Below, in pieces: positions 31,636-36,946 of a DNA stretch of 36,946 nucleotides. The stretch's first letter is position 1, and each line of letters starts with the position of its first letter. This DNA is from DATAMF01 sp964472565 (GTDB lineage: Bacteria > Chloroflexota > Anaerolineae > Aggregatilineales > Aggregatilineaceae), in contig CAYYNB010000048.1 of assembly GCA_964472565.1 (NCBI GenBank), forward strand, positions 1 through 36,946, read 5' to 3'. Under the pieces are notes generated by a model, which saw nothing but the letters and a program-made list of their open reading frames with translations, ran no database searches and was not told the DNA's origin. The position numbers and the translations under genes were made by a program.

Positions 31636-32685
31636 GTGAAACCAACTACTACTTTGACCAAACAACCACAAAACCTCGAAGATATCGCGGTGAAAGCTGG
31701 TGTCTCGCGATCAACGGTATCTCGCATCATTAACAACGCTCCAGGGGTTAGCGAGAAAACACGCCAGCGTGTGTTAGCGGTCATAGCTCAAGAAGGTTTC
31801 GCTCCTAATCCGGCAGCACGCGCATTAGTCACCCGCCGCACACAAGCCATTGGCGTGGTGATTCCGCTAGCGCCGCTCACTTTCTTCGAAGATACCTTCT
31901 ATTTCCCGACGCTGCTGCAAGGTATCTCCAAGACAACCAGCGAACATGATCACGCCATGATGTTGTGGCTCATTCAAAACGAAGAAGAGAAACATGCCTT
32001 CTACCGGCGAATTGTGACTAATCGCCTGATGGATGGGGTCATTATCGCCTCGGCTACACGCGATGAGCCGCTCGTTGAGCATTTTCTCGAAAGTGGCATA
32101 CCGTTTGTCATGGTTGAGCAACCGGGTCATCACGTTGATCAAATCAGCTTTGTTTCGATTGATAATGAAGCTTCGGCCTTTGACGTTGTAACGTATCTGA
32201 TTACCCTGGGCCGGAGACGTATCGGACATGTTACCGGCAACCTGGGCATTACGGATGGTGATGATCGTGTCCGGGGATACAAGCGGGCGCTCACCACAGC
32301 CGGTTATCCGGTAGACCGAGCGCTCATCTTCGAGGGAAATTTCTCACACCGTTCCGGTTATCTGGGCGCAAAACATCTTGTGGAACAACAGGTTGACGCC
32401 ATTTTTGCAGCAAACGACATTACCGCGCGCGGGGTTCTACAAGCCCTGTACGAAGCCCAGGTGCGCGTACCTGATGATATTGCTCTGGTTGGGTTTGATG
32501 ACTTACCGACTGCCAGCCAACTTAGCCCCCGCCTCACCACTGTGCGGCACCCTGTGCAAGAAAAGGGGCAAGCGGCGGCATCTATCCTGCTCGATCTGAT
32601 CGAAAATCCCGGCAGTGGTCCCTACCATCTGACACTGCCCACCCAATTGATTGTTCGTGAATCGAGTGGGTCCGCGTTACAATAA
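31636..32685 (+). CDS. LacI/GalR-family transcriptional regulator
   Basis: This 349-residue repressor has an N-terminal LacI HTH (NLEDIAVKAGVSRSTVSRII, about 13-32), the hinge helix with the minor-groove Leu (ARALVTRR, 61-68), and a periplasmic-binding-protein-like effector domain (IGVVIPLAP to the end; ISFVSIDNEASAFDVVTYLI, GRRRIGHVTGN, DAIFAANDITARGVLQAL, IALVGFDDLP). It should respond to a sugar or oligosaccharide and control itself and probably the downstream ABC importer. A longer frame begins with TTG at 31585, but that codon lies inside the operator. GTG 31636 is the best start before the HTH, although its ribosome site is poor. Confidence 0.9.
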   Translation: MKPTTTLTKQPQNLEDIAVKAGVSRSTVSRIINNAPGVSEKTRQRVLAVIAQEGFAPNPAARALVTRRTQAIGVVIPLAPLTFFEDTFYFPTLLQGISKTTSEHDHAMMLWLIQNEEEKHAFYRRIVTNRLMDGVIIASATRDEPLVEHFLESGIPFVMVEQPGHHVDQISFVSIDNEASAFDVVTYLITLGRRRIGHVTGNLGITDGDDRVRGYKRALTTAGYPVDRALIFEGNFSHRSGYLGAKHLVEQQVDAIFAANDITARGVLQALYEAQVRVPDDIALVGFDDLPTASQLSPRLTTVRHPVQEKGQAAASILLDLIENPGSGPYHLTLPTQLIVRESSGSALQ

Positions 32686-32752
32686 CGGATGTAGACATTT
32701 TCTGGCAGTATAAGGAAAGGAGCGGCCTGCCGACCAACAAGCATTACAATTC

Positions 32753-32790
32753 AGTACATACACAATCGCAGGATAACCATTGGATGTACT
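32753..32790. promoter_or_regulatory. Inverted repeat upstream of the ABC importer
   Basis: AGTACAT (32753-32759) and ATGTACT (32784-32790) form 7-bp arms 24 bp apart, 28 bp before the binding-protein ATG. It could be a regulator site or an mRNA hairpin; it does not resemble the LacI operator at 31584. The arms are short, so chance is possible. Confidence 0.3.
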
Positions 32791-32817
32791 ACTTATTTCT
32801 CCAGGAGTGTATTTGCA

Positions 32818-34629
32818 ATGAAGCTTAACCGTTTTATTATCGTCGCTTTACTTCTCGTCGTGTTGATAGGGAATACAGCCCCCGCTCCATCCATCGCCCA
32901 GGAATCATTGCCACGCAATGAAACGCTGTATTTCAATGGACAGCAGTGGGGTTCAGTTGTTGGCTGGAATCCATACTCGAACAATAACAATAACGCAATG
33001 GCGATTGCCCAGCAGGACAATGCCCGCGTCCCCATGTTTGAAACACCGTACCTGTATAACATGCTTGACGGACAGGTCTATCCGCTACTGGCCGATGGTC
33101 CTTATACCTGGGACGAAGGCCGTACCGAACTTTCCTTCAAGATCAAGGCTGTCGCAAAATGGAGCGATGATACTCCGGTGACAGCGGAAGACGTAGCCTA
33201 TACCTGGGCAACCCACGTCAAATATAACACCCCGACGGCAGCCGCCAACGTTGACTATATCGAAGATATTGTCGCCGTTGATCCGCTCACCGTTGCCATC
33301 AAGGCGAAACTGGACGATGCAGGCGCGGCAGTCAATCCCCTGCTTGTTCAGGCTTACGTAAGCACCAACTACGTCATCCAGAAGGCGTGGACCCAGAAAC
33401 TGGAAGAACGCGTCGCTGGTGATTCCACTGCACTACTTGCTGACCCGGCTGATGATGTCATTGCCTCTGGTCCTTACATGAAATACTTTGCTGACGACAG
33501 CAAGGTTATTCTCATTCGTAACGACAACTACTGGGGACAAGACGCCAGCATGTGGGGCAAACTGCCCGTTCCGAAGTACCTGGCCCATGTCATCTACAAA
33601 GACAATGCTGCCGGCACAACCGCTTTGAAGGCTGGTGAAGTCGACGTCAGCCAGCAGTTCAACGCCAATGTCCAGGATCTCTGGCTGCAAGATGGTCTGC
33701 CCATCTCGACCTACCTGCCCGAAGCCCCCTATGGTATCGGTGCCAGCCTGCCCACAGCTTACTTCAACCTGAAATCACCGGGCCTGGACAATATTGCCGT
33801 GCGTAAAGCCATCGCGATTGCGGTGGACTATCCGACGATCATTGCCAACGCCATGACCAACCAATCGGCGACCTTTGATCAGGTTCCGCGCTCGCTGATG
33901 AACCCAACCGCGGGTGAGCAGGCGCTCTATGATCACGACGCAGTGGCCGATCTGCAATGGGCTGGCAACGACATTGAAGGTGCCAAGGCGCTCCTCGACG
34001 AAGCTGGCATTGTTGACTCCGATGGCGATGGCTGGCGTGAACTGAACGGTGAAAAACTGAGCTATGTCGCGACCTGCCCCAATGGCTGGTCTGACTGGCA
34101 GGCGGCCATTGAAGTTGTTGCTGCCGCTGGTAAAGAAATCGGCATTGACATCACCACGAATTACCCCGAATGGGCCGTTTACCAAACGGTTGTCACCAAG
34201 TCAGACGCCCCGCTGCCCGAAGGCTACGATATCTTCATGATGTGGAGCGATGGTGCTGGCCCGACGCAGCCGTGGAGCCGTATCCGCAAGACCATGAGCT
34301 CCGAATTCATCGGCATGGCAAGCAACTGGAACGGCAACTATGGTGGCTATTCCAATCCCGACGCTGATGCGCTGATCAATGCGATCCCGCAGGAAACTGA
34401 CGCTGCAAAACTGAAGGAAATGTACACGGAATTGGTCAAGATTTACCTGACCGACATTCCTTCCTTTACGCTGATGTACCGTCCGCAGGCCTTCCATACG
34501 GTGAATGAAAGCGTTTGGACCAACTTCCCGTTTGATGGTGATGGTACCAACCCACCTGTCCCGCCGCTGGATATGACGGATGGTTGGGGTATTGCCGGTC
34601 TCTATAACCTGGAACTGGTCAACCCCTAA
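32818..34629 (+). CDS. ABC transporter solute-binding protein, family 5 (probable oligosaccharide type)
   Basis: This 603-residue exported protein has a signal peptide (LNRFIIVALLLVVLIGNTAP) without a lipobox Cys. It has the family-5 (Dpp/Opp-like) plan: an N-terminal WNPYSNNNNNAM stretch, ELSFKIKAVAKWSDDTPVTA then EDVAYTWATHV, the hinge region IASGPYMKYFADDSKVILIR then NDNYWG, the helix IAVRKAIAIAVDYPTII, and a C-terminal AFHTVNESVWTNFPFDGDGT. Members with GWNP near the N-terminus are known to bind oligosaccharides in Thermotogae and Firmicutes. A LacI-type regulator directly upstream makes oligosaccharide a better guess than peptide. AGGAG lies 10 nt before the ATG. It is the first structural gene of the importer operon. 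Confidence 0.9.
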   Translation: MKLNRFIIVALLLVVLIGNTAPAPSIAQESLPRNETLYFNGQQWGSVVGWNPYSNNNNNAMAIAQQDNARVPMFETPYLYNMLDGQVYPLLADGPYTWDEGRTELSFKIKAVAKWSDDTPVTAEDVAYTWATHVKYNTPTAAANVDYIEDIVAVDPLTVAIKAKLDDAGAAVNPLLVQAYVSTNYVIQKAWTQKLEERVAGDSTALLADPADDVIASGPYMKYFADDSKVILIRNDNYWGQDASMWGKLPVPKYLAHVIYKDNAAGTTALKAGEVDVSQQFNANVQDLWLQDGLPISTYLPEAPYGIGASLPTAYFNLKSPGLDNIAVRKAIAIAVDYPTIIANAMTNQSATFDQVPRSLMNPTAGEQALYDHDAVADLQWAGNDIEGAKALLDEAGIVDSDGDGWRELNGEKLSYVATCPNGWSDWQAAIEVVAAAGKEIGIDITTNYPEWAVYQTVVTKSDAPLPEGYDIFMMWSDGAGPTQPWSRIRKTMSSEFIGMASNWNGNYGGYSNPDADALINAIPQETDAAKLKEMYTELVKIYLTDIPSFTLMYRPQAFHTVNESVWTNFPFDGDGTNPPVPPLDMTDGWGIAGLYNLELVNP

Positions 34630-34647
34630 ATAAATAACTAATTCTAT

Positions 34648-34727
34648 AGGTGACAGTCACTTCATTACACTTGGCCCAGTCTGAGGAACCCAAAACCAGG
34701 ACTGAACCAGCGAGGTGACTGTCACCT
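34648..34727. repeat. 80-bp MITE-like inverted-repeat element in the importer operon
   Basis: The termini AGGTGACAGTCACTTC (34648-34663) and GAGGTGACTGTCACCT (34712-34727) are inverted copies of each other at 15 of 16 positions, and each end is itself nearly a palindrome. The element fills most of the gap between the binding-protein and first permease genes. It has no coding capacity. As a transcribed structure it might lower permease expression relative to the binding protein. Confidence 0.75.
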
Positions 34728-34767
34728 CATTAGTATCTGCCATCGAGATTTACTGAGGAGTATGGGG

Positions 34768-35772
34768 TTGAAAGAGTATCGGAACTATTACCTTAAGAAA
34801 CTGATTTGGTTCGTTATCACTTTACAGTGCGCATTTATTTTGAATTTCATCCTTCCTCGCCTGATGCCAGGCGACCCTGTGGCAGGCATTATTGCCAGGC
34901 AGGCCCAAGGCCTGTCCAACGCGACAGGGGTTCAGGCCATTTATGAGAAATACACAGAACTGTTTGGCACTGACAAACCCATGATGGAGCAGTTCTTCAT
35001 CTATGTTCGGAATGTATTCCGCGGAGATTTTGGTGAATCTTTCAGCCAGTACCCTCGAACGGTTACAGACGTTATCGCATCATCCATCTGGTGGACAGTT
35101 GCGCTGCAATTTCCAGCGATTATTGTCGGTTGGATTTTAGGGAACACCCTCGGTGCTCTGGCCGCTTATGTCCGGAAGGGTTTTGACAAAGTTCTTCTGC
35201 CGATCAGCATTTTCCTCAGCAATTTACCCGCGTTTGGTATGGCAGTCGTTTTACTGGTGATCTTTGCCGTCGATCTGAAATGGTTCCCCACATCCGGCGG
35301 CTATGGGTTTGACATGATTCCCAATACCAGTTGGGAATTTGTATGGTCGGTCATCGTCCATTATCAACTGCCGTTCTGGTCGATTGTGTTGATTACCATC
35401 GGCGGACAGGCGATTGGGATGCGATCGATGGCGATCTATGAGTTAAACGCGGATTACGTCAAGTATGCGCGTTTCCTGGGAGTCAAAGACCGCAAAATTA
35501 TCCAGTACGTCTTCAGAAACGCGATGCTGCCCCAGATAACGGGATTGGCACAAGCTCTCGGAACGATGGTGGGGGGTGCGCTGGTCGCGGAGATCATCTT
35601 TAGTTATCCAGGGCTTGGCTCCACCATCCTGACTGCCGTAAAAGGAGGGGACTACCCGCTGATTTCGGCCACGACACTGATTATTACGATGATGGTTTTG
35701 GTCGCGTTCTTTGTTCTGGAAATCGTCTACGGGCTGATTGACCCGCGCATTAAAGCTGCTCAATCTGAATAG
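34768..35772 (+). CDS. ABC transporter permease, DppB type
   Basis: This permease of about 334 residues has six hydrophobic segments. The first (LIWFVITLQCAFILNFILP) is followed by RLMPGDPV, the family-typical loop after TM1, and FLPISIFLSNLPAFGMA-like helices; the cytoplasmic EAA-type loop is around DYVKYARFLGVKDRKIIQYV then FRNAMLPQITG, followed by GGALVAEIIFSYPGLGSTIL and the terminal GLIDPRIK. The start is a choice: ATG 34762 lies only 1 nt after GAGGAG, whereas TTG 34768 (MKEYRN) lies 7 nt after it and is preferred. It should pair with the next gene to form the importer channel. Confidence 0.92.
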   Translation: MKEYRNYYLKKLIWFVITLQCAFILNFILPRLMPGDPVAGIIARQAQGLSNATGVQAIYEKYTELFGTDKPMMEQFFIYVRNVFRGDFGESFSQYPRTVTDVIASSIWWTVALQFPAIIVGWILGNTLGALAAYVRKGFDKVLLPISIFLSNLPAFGMAVVLLVIFAVDLKWFPTSGGYGFDMIPNTSWEFVWSVIVHYQLPFWSIVLITIGGQAIGMRSMAIYELNADYVKYARFLGVKDRKIIQYVFRNAMLPQITGLAQALGTMVGGALVAEIIFSYPGLGSTILTAVKGGDYPLISATTLIITMMVLVAFFVLEIVYGLIDPRIKAAQSE

Positions 35773-35786
35773 GCGGAGATACAGCC

Positions 35787-36946
35787 ATGAAACATACACT
35801 TAGACAAGTTTTTCGATCGGGAAAATTTCTCGTCGGTTTTGTGATATTTATGAGTATCATACTGACGGTGTTGATTTACCCGTTGCTTATAAAAGCCAAG
35901 CCATTGGAGATTGTCAGCCGGGGAACGTTTCTTCCACCGGGTATCTATGTCAATGTTTACGACAGCATGAAATTTTCCACCCGGTACACACTGATCCTGG
36001 ATGAGGCCGCGTCCCGACGAATTGCCAGTAAGCTGAGCCATGAAGATCGCCTGGCAATGCAAAAATGGCTTATTGCCAGGGACATCCCCAAAAGTGAAAT
36101 CAATATCGAAGATACGGCTCAACTCCTCGAACTGTGGAAAAACAACTTTGACCCCACCGCGCGCATCCCTGGCATGACGAATGCTGATCGAAATTATTAT
36201 ATCCGGCTCAACAAAGCACTGGATGGCCTGCTGGCTACGGAGGGGGCAACTGTCGCTGCCATAAATCCGGATACCGGGGCGCTTGAGGAAAAAGATGTCA
36301 TCGCCCAAACCGATTATGTGAATGTCGGTGAAGTGCCCAATATCCGCATACTGCCCCTTGGTACGGACAACTTCGGGCGTGATGTGCTGACTGAACTGGT
36401 AAAAGCGACCGGCATATCCCTGACCATCGGGTTTGTGGCAGGTACAATTGCGACGGCAATTGGCCTGTCGCTGGGGTTGATTTCCGGGTATATGGGCGGT
36501 TTTGTTGATGATTTAATCGTGTTCGTCACGAACCTGTTCACGGTCATTCCGACATTTGTGATGGCGATCCTGATTTCATTCAGTATTGGACAGGAACAAC
36601 GCGGAGCCTTCACTGTTGCGGTGGTCATTGGGGTAACCTCCTGGGTCTGGACAGCCAGGGCGGTGCGTGCCCAAGTCATTTCACTTCGCAACCGGGACCA
36701 TGTCAACCTGTCAAAACTATCCGGGCATTCGGTTTTCCATATCCTGCTGACCGATATTCTGCCCTATCTGGCCTCCTATGTCGTCATGGCGTTGATTCTG
36801 CAAATTTCGTCCGGCATCCTGATTGAAGCTCAGTTGTCCATTCTGGGCCTGGGACCCCGCACAACGGAATTCCCGACTCTGGGGCTGATGATGAATTGGG
36901 GATTAATCTACCAGGCGGATGTCATGGGGTTATGGTGGGGGTTTTT
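35787..36946 (+). CDS. ABC transporter permease, DppC type, with large extracytoplasmic insertion (3' end missing)
   Basis: The open frame runs from ATG 35787 off the window edge (386 codons and two bases). TM1 spans about 14-36. The family motif LGTDNFGRDVLTELV starts only at residue 191, instead of within the first 100 or so, leaving about 150 residues of mostly hydrophilic sequence between TM1 and TM2. The core then follows: SLTIGFVAGTIATAIGLSLG, VIPTFVMAIL-like helix (TVIPTFVMAI), an EAA-type loop (WTARAVRAQVISLRNRDHVN) and SSGILIEAQLSILGLG. GGCGGAG precedes the ATG at good spacing. The ATPase subunits probably follow beyond the window. Confidence 0.9.
   Translation, partial: MKHTLRQVFRSGKFLVGFVIFMSIILTVLIYPLLIKAKPLEIVSRGTFLPPGIYVNVYDSMKFSTRYTLILDEAASRRIASKLSHEDRLAMQKWLIARDIPKSEINIEDTAQLLELWKNNFDPTARIPGMTNADRNYYIRLNKALDGLLATEGATVAAINPDTGALEEKDVIAQTDYVNVGEVPNIRILPLGTDNFGRDVLTELVKATGISLTIGFVAGTIATAIGLSLGLISGYMGGFVDDLIVFVTNLFTVIPTFVMAILISFSIGQEQRGAFTVAVVIGVTSWVWTARAVRAQVISLRNRDHVNLSKLSGHSVFHILLTDILPYLASYVVMALILQISSGILIEAQLSILGLGPRTTEFPTLGLMMNWGLIYQADVMGLWWGF

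Overview
The window looks like a chromosomal segment of a Chloroflexota bacterium, probably of the Anaerolineae type. This is inferred from secreted proteins with long Thr/Pro linkers, an SH3b protein with a Pro-rich linker, a family-5 solute-binding protein whose signal peptide lacks a lipobox cysteine, and many short GC-rich hairpin repeats between genes. No rRNA, tRNA, CRISPR array or transposase gene was seen. The sequence is a scaffold: 100 Ns at 1549-1648 are flanked by two identical 55-bp ends.

Layout. (1) 1-4255: a secreted SH3b protein (-), two closely related orphan NarL/FixJ-type response regulators in tandem (+) and a HAD phosphatase (+). (2) 4454-24947: a large exopolysaccharide (EPS) locus built as two divergent operons. 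The minus-strand arm, read from 17443 down to 4454, encodes a priming sugar-phosphate transferase with an embedded degenerate GGDEF-like domain, a Wzz/BY-kinase-like protein whose ATP site has decayed, a nucleotidyltransferase-like/thymidylate-kinase-like fusion, GT4 and GT2 glycosyltransferases, a methyltransferase, a Wzy/O-antigen-ligase-like polymerase, a Wzx-like flippase and a methyltransferase-like/APH phosphotransferase fusion. The plus-strand arm, 18037-24947, encodes an HPr-kinase-like protein, a separate methyltransferase-like protein, a separate APH phosphotransferase, a GT4, a second thymidylate-kinase-like protein, an ATP-grasp ligase and a polysaccharide deacetylase. Genes in each arm are tightly packed (1- and 4-nt overlaps, most gaps under 50 nt). 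An unusually AT-rich control region of about 0.6 kb separates the arms.

(3) 25135-31339: probable polysaccharide-degrading or polysaccharide-binding secreted proteins: an alginate-lyase-like protein (-), a membrane-anchored SnoaL-like protein (+) and a 1235-residue multidomain protein (+) with two DNRLRE/CBM96-like modules identical at the DNA level. (4) 31542-36946: a LacI-type regulator with a textbook operator on its own promoter, followed by a Dpp/Opp-type ABC importer (binding protein, two permeases, the second cut by the window edge), best read as oligosaccharide uptake.

The most unusual biology is in the EPS locus. It carries five putative small-molecule phosphotransfer enzymes (two APH-type, two thymidylate-kinase-like, one HPr-kinase-like). 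The same methyltransferase-like + APH module occurs fused in one arm and as two translationally coupled genes in the other. Two regulatory domains typical of EPS control (GGDEF and BY-kinase) are both present in degenerate form. A dispersed hairpin repeat family, apparently always in the same orientation, decorates nearly every larger intergenic space.
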